DNA from: Paucibacter sediminis
Lineage (GTDB): Bacteria > Pseudomonadota > Gammaproteobacteria > Burkholderiales > Burkholderiaceae_C
NCBI RefSeq assembly: GCF_030254645.1
Contig: NZ_CP116346.1
Location: 3,823,001 to 3,887,000, forward strand
Direction of reading: 5' to 3'
Length of the DNA: 64,000 nt
A program made the position numbers and the translations under genes. The notes under the pieces are model-generated. The model made no database searches and was not told the origin of the DNA. It saw only the letters and a program-made list of their open reading frames with translations. Shown piece after piece: positions 26,005-33,942 of this stretch (the stretch's first letter is position 1; every line of letters begins with the position of its first letter).

Positions 26005-26732
26005 GTGCTCAGCTCGCCGTGCGAGCCTTTCGATCGATCTGCTTCCACGAGTTGTCGCAGCAGGTCGGCAGGCTGGCGCAGTTCAACCGGCGATGCATCT
26101 ACAAGTTCGGCGGTGTCGCCTTCTGCAACTGCTGCACCGTTATCGCGCCCGTTCGTAACCCTTGCTTTGGTCTTGTGTGCAATTTCTGCAAGAGTTCGAC
26201 CAAACTGCGCTGCGGCGCTAGAAACGGCTGTCGCTAGTTCCTTTAGGACGGAGCTGCTCAGAAGGTCCTTCGCGGTCTGAAGCACATATCCAATCACGGC
26301 CTTGATCAATTCGACGCCAAGCTGCAGCCCGTCGCAGACCTTCTGCAAAATGTCGTCGCGTTCACTATTGGTTAGCGCGTTCCAACCGTAGTAGATCGCA
26401 CCGAACGCCGCGCAGGACATAGCAATCGGATTTGAAAGCGCGGCGGCGGTCGCAACAGCACCGGTCGCAGCCAATTGATTGCCGAGAATGAGTTGACCAA
26501 CGGCGATGACGACGACGGAGCTCATGTAGCCAAGTCCGAAGCCGAACTTCGCTGCCTCAAGTACCCTCCCTGTTCGCTCGATCATCGGGTTGCTCGACGT
26601 CTTCATCTCGGCGATGTGCTTGTTGAAGAAGTCGTTCGCATCACCCGCGACACCATATAGGGCCTGGATTGCTTTTCCCATTGCCGAGGCCATAAAGCTA
26701 GTGCCTGCCATTAACCCAATTGCGGTCACCAT
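26001..26732 (-). CDS. hypothetical membrane protein, reverse-strand cargo candidate
   Basis: A 243-aa protein I do not recognise. The N-terminus MVTAIGLMAGTSFMASAMGK is Gly/Ala/Met-rich and hydrophobic. Two strong hydrophobic segments follow: LGYMSSVVVIAVGQLILG and ALSNIAM-type AAALSNPIAMSCAAFGAIYY. A long amphipathic region (LIKAVIGYVLQTAKDLLSS) and a soluble, charged C-terminus complete it. It is preceded by AAGGAA 5 nt from the ATG. It is the only element gene on the minus strand, sits at the distal end, and has lower G+C (31/60 at 26581-26640). This is the usual place for cargo in small integrative elements; pore-forming or anti-phage activity is possible but unproven. Confidence 0.65.
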   Translation of the reverse strand: MVTAIGLMAGTSFMASAMGKAIQALYGVAGDANDFFNKHIAEMKTSSNPMIERTGRVLEAAKFGFGLGYMSSVVVIAVGQLILGNQLAATGAVATAAALSNPIAMSCAAFGAIYYGWNALTNSERDDILQKVCDGLQLGVELIKAVIGYVLQTAKDLLSSSVLKELATAVSSAAAQFGRTLAEIAHKTKARVTNGRDNGAAVAEGDTAELVDASPVELRQPADLLRQLVEADRSKGSHGELST

Positions 26733-26901
26733 TGCATTCCTTCCCTTTCGAATTGCGAGCGCTATCTTGTCAAACGAGCGCGAGTCGCGTTGACTGTAGC
26801 TGCCGGCGCGTGTGCCGGTGTGCTCAGCTCATCGGAAGAAACCCCGGTGGCGACCATTTGGCAGGCGCGGTGCAAAGGCGCGAGCGCAGCGGGACGGTCA
26901 T

Positions 26902-26923
26902 ACAGTAACTTCTGCAGTAACTA
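26902..26923. repeat. integrase arm-type repeats, right end
   Basis: ACAGTAACTTCT (26902-26913) is followed directly by GCAGTAACTA (26914-26923), the same 12-bp tandem arrangement as GCAGTAACTTCC-GCAGTAACC at 21627-21647 in front of the integrase gene. Two such arrays 5.3 kb apart, in the same orientation, flank the element and mark its ends. The family is known to use arm sites in attP that become split into attL and attR; the pairing here is inferred. Confidence 0.6.
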
Positions 26924-26998
26924 CAGCGGTCGTTTTCTGCGAAAGCCTTATTTCATGCGGGTTGGCGGGCAGAGTTCGATAGACCCCGGCCCAGAGCG

Positions 26999-27036
26999 CT
27001 GCAGGCGCACTTGCCGCAAGGCAAGTGGGCCTGCAG
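26999..27036. other. 16-bp hairpin with GCAA tetraloop, possible structured RNA end
   Basis: CTGCAGGC (26999-27006), G, CACTTGCC (27008-27015), loop GCAA (27016-27019), GGCAAGTG (27020-27027), G, GCCTGCAG (27029-27036). Apart from one G.G mismatch the stem is perfect, and the loop is a stable GNRA tetraloop. A terminator hairpin follows after 16 nt (27053). This looks like the 3' part of a non-coding transcript, but no promoter is evident. An inverted repeat serving integration is the alternative. Confidence 0.45.
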
Positions 27037-27052
27037 ACAAGCAAGAACGAAG

Positions 27053-27090
27053 AAGGCCCGAGCTCGTGAGAGTTCGGGCCTTTTCTTTTG
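27053..27090 (+). terminator. intrinsic terminator at the right flank of the element
   Basis: AAGGCCCGA (27053-27061) and TCGGGCCTT (27074-27082) form a 9-bp stem, extended inside by CTC/GAG, followed by TTTTCTTTTG. It may be the original ssrA terminator displaced by insertion of the element, because the stem begins like the terminator after ssrA (AAGGCCC). That history is inference. Confidence 0.7.
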
Positions 27091-27329
27091 GGCGACTGGC
27101 CGGGGGGGGGAGGCGGATCGACTGGCGAGATGGCGCAAGCGCCTGTCCCTTGCTGCATGTTCACAAGCGGCGGCCGGGTTGAATGCCGTCCGCCCTGGGC
27201 CTAGGCTCAAGAGCGATCCAGCCGGTCGCTTCGGGTCACCCTGCATCGCCCCCACCCCCGCGTTCGAGGCCGCCACCAGGGCTTGTGGGCAGTACCGCGG
27301 CCTCGCATCAACGCATCGAGGAGACTCGC

Positions 27330-27626
27330 ATGGCAAGTTATACGGTATTGGCCAACTTCACCGACCAGGGCGTGAAGGGCTTGAAGGAAACCACCCACCG
27401 CGCCGAGGCCGTGGAGGCGCTGGGTCGCAAGATGGGGGTGACGGTGAAGAGCATCCAATGGGCGTTTGGCAGCTACGACCTGGTGTGCCAGTTCGAGGCT
27501 GCCGATGATCAGACCATCGCCGCCTTTGGCGCCGCCATCGCGATGCAAGGCAATGTGCGCACCCAGACCATACGCACCTTTACACGCGATGAGATGAACG
27601 CCATCTTGTTGAAGTTGCCGGGCTGA
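27330..27626 (+). CDS. GYD domain-containing protein
   Basis: A 98-aa cytosolic protein. The motif WAFGSYDLVCQFEA contains the G-x-Y-D core for which the family is named. The N-terminus MASYTVLANFTDQGVKGLK is also typical. GYD proteins form dimeric alpha-beta barrels, and their function is unknown. The ATG at 27330 is preceded by GAGGAGA, a strong SD; an upstream in-frame extension lacks similarity. A strong terminator follows at 27651. It is the first core gene after the ssrA-linked element. Confidence 0.88.
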   Translation: MASYTVLANFTDQGVKGLKETTHRAEAVEALGRKMGVTVKSIQWAFGSYDLVCQFEAADDQTIAAFGAAIAMQGNVRTQTIRTFTRDEMNAILLKLPG

Positions 27627-27650
27627 AGCGGAACGCATCACCGGCGAGAG

Positions 27651-27690
27651 AAAGGGCCCAGGCTTTCGCGAGCCCGGGCCCTTTGCTTTG
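27651..27690. terminator. bidirectional intrinsic terminator between GYD gene and TonB receptor
   Basis: AAAGGGCCC (27651-27659) and GGGCCCTTT (27675-27683) form a 9-bp perfect stem around a GC-rich inner stem (loop TTTCGCG), followed by GCTTTGG. It separates the plus-strand GYD gene from the minus-strand TonB-dependent receptor gene and could stop transcription from both. Confidence 0.75.
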
Positions 27691-27726
27691 GGCGCCTTAA
27701 CGTGGTTTGCCGTGGCTAGGCACGGC

Positions 27727-30540
27727 TTAGAAGCGGTACCTCGCCGTCGCATAGAGCTGGCGGCCAAGCGGGTCGGTGTAGCGGCCGTCATAGCCAGACT
27801 GGTTGCCGCCGCCAGCGTTGCGGATCGAGAAGGGTGGGTCGGTGTCGAGCAGGTTGCGCACGCCCAGGGTCAGCACCAGGGCCTTGCTGGGGGCATAGCG
27901 GGTCTGCCAATCCAGCGTCTTGTACGAGCTCACACGGCGCTGGATGGGCACGAAGGCGCCGGCGGAGCCGTCGGCATTGATTTCGATGACGGGCGAGCCA
28001 TCGGCGCTGCTGTAGGTCTGGTCGGTGTAGCCCGAGCGGTAGTTGAGCGCCAGCGCATGGGTCCAGGCCTCGCTGAGCGTCAGCGCGGCGTTCAAGCGGC
28101 TGATGACGCGGAAGGTCGCGTTCGAGTAGGAGTTGAAGCGGCCGATGTTCTTCTCCGTCAGGCCACCGGGCACCGCCTGCTCGGACTTCAGCATATACGT
28201 GCCGGTCCAGTTGAGGTTGAGCCGACCCCAGGGCGTGGCGGTCTTGAAGCTGTGATCCCAGTCCAGGCCCTGGTAGCGCGAGCTGGCCAGGTTGAAGGGG
28301 GTGAGCGCGGCGGCCAGCACCTCCTGCTTTTGCGCCGGGCTGTAGTAGGCGCGGAACAGGCTGTCGTAGCGCGCCGGGTTGTCGAACACCATGTCCTCGG
28401 AGAGGGTCTGGATCTGGTTGCTCAGGCTCACGTTCCACCAGTCCAGGCCCAGCGAGAGGCCGGCGCCGGGCTCGAAGCGCACGCCCAATGTGGCCTGCCT
28501 GGATTCCTCCGGCTTCAGGCCGGCCTCGCCCTGGAAGGGGTTGCCGCCGGAAAGAATCGTGTACTCGGTCGAGCCGGGGTAGCACATCACATAGCGCGGG
28601 TCCGATTTGTTGGTGATCGGGCAGGCGTGGAACTTGGAGGCGCCGCCATCCTGCAGCGGATTCACGATGGTGGTCAGGTCCGCCACCTTGAAGCCGGTGC
28701 CATAGGAGGCGCGCAGCAGCAGGTTTTCCAGCGGGTGGTAGCGCAGCGCCAGCTTGTAGGTGGCCTTGCTGGCGGCGTTGCCCTGCTCGGCGGGGCCGGC
28801 CGGCTTGCCGCTGCTGTCGAAGGTCATACCGTTGGAGACGGCGCTGTAGCTGTCGTAGCGGGTCGATGCGGTGAGGTCCAGCTGGCGGGCCAGCGGCAGC
28901 AGCAGCTCGGCATAGCTGCCCCAGTTGCGTCGGCGCGCATCCACCGGGTGGCCGCCGGGGAAGAAGTCCAGATCCGGCTGGTAGATGTAGGACTGCCGCG
29001 TCGCGTCCGCGCCCAGGCCCAGCTGGGCGCTGCCGCCGGGCAGGCGGAACAGCTCGGTGGAGCCGCGCAGGCTGAGGGTGTCGAGCTTGGAGTCGGTGCG
29101 ACTCACCACCTTGTGCAGCACCAGCGGCGCCAGCGTGTCCTGTGCCGATCCGGGCGGGGCGAAGGGGTCGAAGGCGCCGCTGTCGACGAGGCCCTGGAAC
29201 TTGCTGAGGTCCACATAGCCGCCATCGGCCTTGTCGCTGGCCTTGTTGACCGAATGCGTCAGCGAGACACCGTAATCCCAACCCTTGGCGCTGCCTTCCA
29301 CGCCCAGCACCAGGTGCTGGGCGTCGGTGCGGAAGGCATCGGTGCGGCCGCCGGCATCGGCCAGGCGCAGATTCATGGTCGCGTTGATGACCGAGGCCGG
29401 CGCGATGCCCAGGCGCTGCAGATAGGGCGCGATCGACTTGGCATAGAGGGCGCTGTTCAGCTCGATGCCGAAGCCATTGGCCGGTGGTGCGTACTGCGCG
29501 CGGTTCACGAAGCGCGAGAACAGCGTGTCGGCAAACAGCGTGGTGTCGGCATTCAGCTTGACGTTGAGCGTGGCGGTGGCGCTGTCGCGCTTGAGCCCGG
29601 GCACGTCCTGCACCGCACCGGTGTAGTCGAAACGGCAGGTGCGTTCCACCAGATAGAGGTTAAGCCCGTTGCACTTGCCGGTGGCCAGGTAGTCGGGGCT
29701 GAAGCGCGCGGCGTTGGCGACCCCGCTCGCGTCGGTGTACTTGACGGTGGCGATGCCGGGGATGGAGTTGCCGCTCAGCTGGTAGAAGCTGTAGGCCTTG
29801 CCCTCGTGACTGAACGGGATCACGCCGCTCTTGCTGAAGCTGCGCTGGCTGGCCAGCAGGGCGCGCTGCTCGTCGTGCGCGGCCGAGACCATCAGATTGA
29901 AACCGTCGCCGTCCAGATTGCCCCAGCCCTTGGATATACCGATATTCGTGCTCTGGCCGCCGCCCTTGGCCTGCGGGGTACTGCCTGACACCGATATTTC
30001 CAGTTCGGTCTGGTTTTTCTTGAGTATGAAATTGATGACGCCGGCAATTGCATCGGAGCCGTAAAGGGTATTGGCGCCGTCGGTCAATACCTCGACGCGT
30101 TCGACCGCCGCGAGCGGGATGCTGCCCAGGTTGACGGTGGAGCCTGAGGTGGCGGGGGCGAGGCGCCGCCCGTTCAGCAGCACCAGGGTATAGCCCTCGC
30201 CGATGGCGTGGATGGAGGCCGTCTGCAGCCCGCCGCCGCCGCCGTTCACCGAGGCCGAGGCCGTGGTGAAACCCTGCATGGAGGGCAGGGCGGCGATCAG
30301 GTCGGCCACGCTGTTGACGCCGCTCTGCTCGATCTGCGCGCGCGTCACCACCTGCACCGGCAGGGCGCCCTCGGCGGCGATGCGCTTGATGCTGGAACCG
30401 GTGACGATCACGCGCTGCAGCGACGCGTCCGCCGTCGTGTCCTGGGCCCAGGCCGCGCCCGCCAGCAGGCCAGCGCTCACGGCCAGGCCGCCGGAGCAGA
30501 GCTGGCGCAGGGCGCGCGCCAAATTGGTTTCAGTAAACAT
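27727..30540 (-). CDS. TonB-dependent outer-membrane receptor
   Basis: A 937-aa receptor. Signal peptide to about residue 32 (AAWA-QD). The plug domain follows, with RVIVTGSSIKRIAAEGALPV as a TonB-box-like start, VADLIAALPSM and LVLLNGRRLAP. The 22-strand beta barrel extends to the terminal phenylalanine (ATARYRF). A Gly-rich NGGGGGLQTASIHAIGEG segment is characteristic of a subgroup with many Xanthomonas/Caulobacter/Burkholderiales members. There is no N-terminal STN signalling domain. The substrate is unknown: siderophore, carbohydrate or aromatic. There is no adjacent regulator gene. The TAAATGCGA half-site (30627-30635) upstream is identical to half of the feoA Fur-like palindrome, so iron regulation is possible but weakly supported. 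Confidence 0.9.
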   Translation of the reverse strand: MFTETNLARALRQLCSGGLAVSAGLLAGAAWAQDTTADASLQRVIVTGSSIKRIAAEGALPVQVVTRAQIEQSGVNSVADLIAALPSMQGFTTASASVNGGGGGLQTASIHAIGEGYTLVLLNGRRLAPATSGSTVNLGSIPLAAVERVEVLTDGANTLYGSDAIAGVINFILKKNQTELEISVSGSTPQAKGGGQSTNIGISKGWGNLDGDGFNLMVSAAHDEQRALLASQRSFSKSGVIPFSHEGKAYSFYQLSGNSIPGIATVKYTDASGVANAARFSPDYLATGKCNGLNLYLVERTCRFDYTGAVQDVPGLKRDSATATLNVKLNADTTLFADTLFSRFVNRAQYAPPANGFGIELNSALYAKSIAPYLQRLGIAPASVINATMNLRLADAGGRTDAFRTDAQHLVLGVEGSAKGWDYGVSLTHSVNKASDKADGGYVDLSKFQGLVDSGAFDPFAPPGSAQDTLAPLVLHKVVSRTDSKLDTLSLRGSTELFRLPGGSAQLGLGADATRQSYIYQPDLDFFPGGHPVDARRRNWGSYAELLLPLARQLDLTASTRYDSYSAVSNGMTFDSSGKPAGPAEQGNAASKATYKLALRYHPLENLLLRASYGTGFKVADLTTIVNPLQDGGASKFHACPITNKSDPRYVMCYPGSTEYTILSGGNPFQGEAGLKPEESRQATLGVRFEPGAGLSLGLDWWNVSLSNQIQTLSEDMVFDNPARYDSLFRAYYSPAQKQEVLAAALTPFNLASSRYQGLDWDHSFKTATPWGRLNLNWTGTYMLKSEQAVPGGLTEKNIGRFNSYSNATFRVISRLNAALTLSEAWTHALALNYRSGYTDQTYSSADGSPVIEINADGSAGAFVPIQRRVSSYKTLDWQTRYAPSKALVLTLGVRNLLDTDPPFSIRNAGGGNQSGYDGRYTDPLGRQLYATARYRF

Positions 30541-30781
30541 GGTTTGTCTCGCTTTTTGAATATATTGGCAATCACCAGGTATCGCGCTGAGATATTAAAA
30601 GTCGAGGGAATCCACGAAATATGGTTTAAATGCGATTTCCTATATGGAACGGACATATGGATGGCGCGCCTGCCGCGCGCCATCAGGCTGCTGACACGGG
30701 CTGACAGCAGGGCCGCCTAGCATGCGGATGCGTCGCTGCAATCCCTGCGGCGACGCCGCCAACAAGCATTCAGGAGGACCT

Positions 30782-31165
30782 ATGTCGCAAGCCACGTCGC
30801 AACCCAATTTCCTCATCCTCTACGTCGAGAGCGCCATCGCCAGCGCATCCTTCTACACGCGCCTGCTGGGCCGCGAGCCCGTCGAGGCCTCGCCCGGCTT
30901 TGCCATGTTTGCGCTCGATGGCGGCGTGATGCTGGGCCTGTGGACGCGCTCCGGTGTGCAGCCCGCCGCCAGCGCCCCGGCCGGCGCGATGGAGCTGTGT
31001 TTTGCGCAGGACAACGCCGCCGCGGTGGACGCGCTGCTGGCCAAGTGGTTGAGCCTGGGGCTGCCCATCATCCAGACGCCCACGCAGATGGATTTCGGCT
31101 ACACCTTCAGCGCCGCCGACCCCGACGGCCATCGTCTGCGCGTGTTCCACGCGGTCCAGGGCTGA
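30782..31165 (+). CDS. VOC family protein (glyoxalase/bleomycin-resistance fold)
   Basis: A 127-aa protein of the vicinal-oxygen-chelate superfamily. It begins [20 protein letters not shown], has [20 protein letters not shown], the pattern of paired beta-alpha-beta-beta-beta modules, and ends [16 protein letters not shown] with the usual C-terminal Asp-Pro-Asp-Gly-His. The metal-binding and substrate residues cannot be assigned with confidence, so the reaction is unknown (PhnB-like members are often of unknown function). The SD AGGAGG, 5 nt before the ATG, is very strong. The EVE gene follows 4 nt after the stop codon. Confidence 0.85.
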   Translation: MSQATSQPNFLILYVESAIASASFYTRLLGREPVEASPGFAMFALDGGVMLGLWTRSGVQPAASAPAGAMELCFAQDNAAAVDALLAKWLSLGLPIIQTPTQMDFGYTFSAADPDGHRLRVFHAVQG

Positions 31166-31169
31166 GCCC

Positions 31170-31631
31170 GTGAGCGGCCCGCGCAACTGGCTGGCGGTGG
31201 CCAGCGCCGAGCATGTGCGGCGCGGCCGGGCCGAGGGCTTTATGCAGGTCTGCCATGGCAAGGCGGCGCCGCTGCGCCGGCTCGCACCGGGCGATCGGGT
31301 GGTGTATTACTCGCCCACCGAGACCTTTGGCGGCCAGGATCGCCTGCAGGCCTTCACCGCCATCGGCACGCTGCGCCGGGGCAGCCCCTACCAGGTGGAG
31401 ATGGGTGAGGGCTTCTGCCCCTTCCGCCGCGATGTCGACTGGCTGGCGGCCCGGCCGCAGCCGATCGCGCCTCTGCTGGAGCGCCTGGATCTGACGCGCG
31501 GCCAGCGCAACTGGGGCTACCAGTTCCGCTTCGGCCTGCTTGCGCTCAGCGTGGCCGATATGGACCTGATTGCACACGCCATGCAGGCAGCGCTGCCGGC
31601 GCGCGCGCAGGGCGATCTGGCGTTCAGCTGA
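31170..31631 (+). CDS. EVE domain-containing protein
   Basis: A 153-aa protein that uses a GTG start (31170). The EVE/PUA-like fold is marked by [19 protein letters not shown] at the start, [18 protein letters not shown] and the aromatic cage region [16 protein letters not shown] domains bind modified bases in DNA or RNA; in bacteria such single-domain proteins are of unknown function, though some are linked to restriction systems. It follows the VOC gene by 4 nt and overlaps the convergent feoB stop by 8 nt. Confidence 0.88.
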   Translation: MSGPRNWLAVASAEHVRRGRAEGFMQVCHGKAAPLRRLAPGDRVVYYSPTETFGGQDRLQAFTAIGTLRRGSPYQVEMGEGFCPFRRDVDWLAARPQPIAPLLERLDLTRGQRNWGYQFRFGLLALSVADMDLIAHAMQAALPARAQGDLAFS

Positions 31632-33498
31632 GCAGCCAGCTGCTGACGCGGAAGGTCACGAACGAGGCCGCATAGGCCAGCGCGAACAGATAGCCCAGCA
31701 TGATGAGGGGAATGCGCAGGCCGCCGGTCTCACGCTTCACCGCCGCCAGGGTGGCGATGCACTGCGGCGCGAACACATACCAGGCCAGCAGCGAGAAGGC
31801 GGTGGGCAGGCTCCAGCTCTGCGCGATCAACGGGGTCAGGGCTTGCGCCGCATCCTCGGCCGTGGCCGAGAGCGCGTAGACCGTGCCCAGCGCGCTGATG
31901 GCGATCTCGCGGGCGGCAAGACCTGGCACCAGTGCCAGGCTGATCTGCCAGTTGAAGCCGATCGGCTCGAACAGGGTGGCGAGGCCTCGACCCAGCATGC
32001 CGGCAAGGCTGTACTGGATGGCCGGCCCGGAGGCACCGTCCGGCGGCGCCGGGAAACTCGCCAGCAGCCACAGCAGCACCGTCAGCGTGAGGATGATGCC
32101 ACCCACACGCTTGAGGAAGATCTCGGCGCGCTGCCACAGGCCGATGGCGATATTGCGTGCATGCGGCCAGTGGTAGGCCGGCAGCTCCATCATCAGCGGC
32201 CGGGTGTGGTGGCCGCCGGTATAGCGCTTGAGCAGCCAGGCCACCGCCATGGCGCCCACGATGCCGGCCAGGTACAGCACGAACAGCACCAGGCCCTGCA
32301 GCTCGATGCCGGCCCACAGCGCGCGCTGCGGCACGAAGGCGCCGATCAGCAGCGCATAGACAGGCAGGCGCGCCGAGCAGGTCATCAGCGGCGCGATCAG
32401 GATGGTGACCAGGCGGTCGCGCGGATTGGCGATCGAGCGCGTGGCCATGATGCCGGGGATGGCGCAGGCAAAGCTGGAGAGCAGGGGAATGAAGCTGCGC
32501 CCCGAGAGCCCGACGCTGCCCATGATGCGGTCCAGCAGGAAGGCAGCGCGCGGCAGATAGCCCGACTCCTCCAGCACCAGGATGAAGAAGAACAGGATCA
32601 GGATCTGCGGCAGAAAGGCCAGCACGCTGCCCACGCCGGCGATCAGCGCGTCCACCAGCAGGCTGCGCAGCCAGCCGGGCGGCAGGGCGCTGCCGACCTG
32701 CTCGCCCAGCCAGGCCACACCGGCCTCGATCAGGTCCTTGGGCGCCTCGGCCCAGGAAAACACCGCCTGGAACAGCAGGAACAGCAGCAGCGCCAGCAGC
32801 AGCGGGCCCAGCACCGGGTGCAGCACGAAGCGGTCGAGGCGGTCGCTGGGCAGTTCGGGCGTCTGGGCGTCCAGGCCCAGTTCGTGCAGGATGCGGTTGA
32901 CCCGTGCCTGGTCCTCATGGCTGGGGTGGGCGCTGGCGGCCGCTTGCGGTGCGGACCAGGCGTCGCGCCGGTCCAGCAACTGGCGCAACTCGTCCAGGCC
33001 ATGCCCCTGGGTGGCGACGGTGCGCACCACCGGCACGCCCAGCGCCTCGGCGAGCGCCTGGGCATCGATGTGCAGGCCGCGCGCGGCGGCCAGGTCGGCC
33101 ATGTTCAGCGCCACCACGCAGGGCAGGCCCTGGCGCTGCAGCGACAGCACCAGGCGCAGATTGCGGCGCAGATTGGTGGCGTCGAGCACGCAGATGATCA
33201 GGTCGGGCCGCTTCTCGCCCTTGGCGCGTCCGGCCAGCACATCGCAGGTGACGCGCTCGTCGGGCGAGCGTGGGTAGAGGCTGTAGGTGCCGGGCAGATC
33301 CAGCAGGCGCAGGCTCTTGCCGGCCAGGGTCTTGAGCCGGCCCTCCTTGCGCTCCACGGTGACGCCGGCGTAGTTGGCCACCTTCTGGCGGCTGCCGGTG
33401 AGGCGGTTGAAGAGGGCGGTCTTGCCGCAGTTCGGATTACCCACCAGGGCCAGCAAGGGGCCGGCCGGGTGGATGTGGATGACCGAGGATGCCGTCAT
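31624..33498 (-). CDS. feoB: ferrous iron transport protein FeoB
   Basis: A 624-aa inner-membrane transporter for Fe2+. The cytoplasmic G-domain at the N-terminus has G1 GNPNCGKT (residues 20-27), G2 [10 protein letters not shown]3 DLPGTYSL and G4 NMAD. Gate motifs in the membrane domain include [18 protein letters not shown] and TCSARLPVY, with the metal-site Cys conserved. It is shorter than E. coli FeoB (773); the C-terminus ends after the last membrane helix (RVSSWLLS), as in many Burkholderiales. It follows feoA by 18 nt. A Fur-like palindrome upstream of feoA suggests iron repression. Convergent overlap with the EVE gene. Confidence 0.95.
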   Translation of the reverse strand: MTASSVIHIHPAGPLLALVGNPNCGKTALFNRLTGSRQKVANYAGVTVERKEGRLKTLAGKSLRLLDLPGTYSLYPRSPDERVTCDVLAGRAKGEKRPDLIICVLDATNLRRNLRLVLSLQRQGLPCVVALNMADLAAARGLHIDAQALAEALGVPVVRTVATQGHGLDELRQLLDRRDAWSAPQAAASAHPSHEDQARVNRILHELGLDAQTPELPSDRLDRFVLHPVLGPLLLALLLFLLFQAVFSWAEAPKDLIEAGVAWLGEQVGSALPPGWLRSLLVDALIAGVGSVLAFLPQILILFFFILVLEESGYLPRAAFLLDRIMGSVGLSGRSFIPLLSSFACAIPGIMATRSIANPRDRLVTILIAPLMTCSARLPVYALLIGAFVPQRALWAGIELQGLVLFVLYLAGIVGAMAVAWLLKRYTGGHHTRPLMMELPAYHWPHARNIAIGLWQRAEIFLKRVGGIILTLTVLLWLLASFPAPPDGASGPAIQYSLAGMLGRGLATLFEPIGFNWQISLALVPGLAAREIAISALGTVYALSATAEDAAQALTPLIAQSWSLPTAFSLLAWYVFAPQCIATLAAVKRETGGLRIPLIMLGYLFALAYAASFVTFRVSSWLLS

Positions 33499-33516
33499 GC
33501 GAAAGATGCCGCGGGC

Positions 33517-33774
33517 TCAGGCCGCCACCAGCTGCACGCAGGCGGCTTCGGCCTCGCGCAGCGCAAAGGTGGATTGGCCGATACGCACCACCAGCGGGTC
33601 GCCACCGGGCAGGCCGCGCGCCAGCACGCTGACATGCTCACCGGCGACGAAGCCGATTTCCTCCAGCCATTGCGGCCATTCCGGCGCATGCGCCGGCGCC
33701 GCCAGCCCGGCCACACGGTGGGCTGCACCCAGGGAGGCACGCGCAAGCGTGAACATGGAAGCGGGCTGGGACAT
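33517..33774 (-). CDS. feoA: ferrous iron transport protein FeoA
   Basis: An 85-aa SH3-like protein. The start at 33774 (MSQPASMFTLARASLG) is used; an in-frame extension upstream crosses the Fur-like site and is implausible. It has FVAGEHVSVLARGLPGGDPL, VVRIGQSTFALREAEA, typical of FeoA. FeoA is thought to interact with FeoB and enable Fe2+ uptake. The feoB start is 18 nt downstream. The upstream 23-bp palindrome (33816-33838) is 41 nt before the start codon. Confidence 0.92.
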   Translation of the reverse strand: MSQPASMFTLARASLGAAHRVAGLAAPAHAPEWPQWLEEIGFVAGEHVSVLARGLPGGDPLVVRIGQSTFALREAEAACVQLVAA

Positions 33775-33815
33775 GGGCGGGCCTTGCGGAGCGGTTGAGA
33801 GCGACGGATTCATTC

Positions 33816-33838
33816 TAAATGCGAAGAAATCGCATTTA
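33816..33838. promoter_or_regulatory. Fur-box-like palindrome upstream of feoA
   Basis: TAAATGCGA (33816-33824), spacer AGAAA, TCGCATTTA (33830-33838) is a perfect 9-bp inverted repeat. The central 19 bp follow the Fur consensus AATGxxAAx-x-xTTxxCATT at most defined positions. It lies upstream of feoA-feoB, whose genes are Fur-regulated in many proteobacteria. Direct observation: the palindrome. Inference: Fur binding. Confidence 0.7.
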
Positions 33839-33904
33839 GATCCCGATGGCTTTGTTTGCCCAGATGCTTTGATTTGGCGCAATTTGCTGCGGCGCCGCGG
33901 ATTT

Positions 33905-33942
33905 GCGCAAACGAGCAATGACGGGCGCGCAAACGTTTAGCG
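33905..33942 (+). promoter_or_regulatory. LacI/PurR-like operator pair before the nucleoside operon
   Basis: GCGCAAACG occurs twice, at 33905-33913 and 33927-33935, spaced 22 bp. The second copy continues as GCGCAAACGTTTAGCG (33927-33942), close to the PurR consensus ACGCAAACGTTTGCGT with one added base. It overlaps the -35 region of a TACACT -10 element at 33960-33965. LacI-family repressors often act at such AAACGTTT-centred sites. The window contains no LacI-family gene, so the regulator is unidentified. The rest of the 316-nt gap (33775-34090) holds the feoA promoter region and no gene. Confidence 0.6.

Larger units (their letters stand above)
21511..26990 (+). mobile_element. small ssrA-linked integrative element (cryptic island or phage-satellite-like)
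   Basis: Evidence for one inserted unit: (1) a DUF4102-type tyrosine integrase directly downstream of tmRNA; (2) an AlpA-type excisionase/regulator and two more HTH proteins; (3) CAGTAACTT repeat arrays at both ends (21594-21683 and 26902-26923); (4) lower G+C in 22997-23623 and 26001-26732 (hand counts 29/60 for 23101-23160 and 31/60 for 26581-26640); (5) unrelated core genes resume at 27330. No relaxase, type IV secretion, capsid or terminase genes are present, so it is not a self-transmissible ICE or complete prophage. It could be a mobilisable or satellite element, or a decayed remnant. The left boundary is firm; the right boundary is approximate. No clean ssrA 3'-end duplicate is found: only GTTCGAT...CCCCGGC at 26974-26990 resembles it. 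Confidence 0.75.
26733..27329. other. 597-nt stretch without a gene: right end of the element and flank
   Basis: No reading frame here has convincing codon use or similarity. It holds the upstream region of the reverse-strand membrane gene (a TTGACA hexamer on the minus strand at 26768-26773), the right-end repeats (26902-26923), a possible degenerate attachment site (26970-26990), a long hairpin (26999-27036), a terminator (27053-27090), a run of nine G (27102-27110) and the leader of the GYD gene. Confidence 0.6.

Noticed and set aside
21511-26990. Reading the element as a prophage or integrative conjugative element
   Set aside because: No capsid, terminase, lysis, relaxase or type IV secretion gene is present.
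26790-27182. 130-residue plus-strand frame at the right end of the element
   Set aside because: It runs through arm-type repeats, a hairpin and a terminator; composition is random-like and no SD exists.
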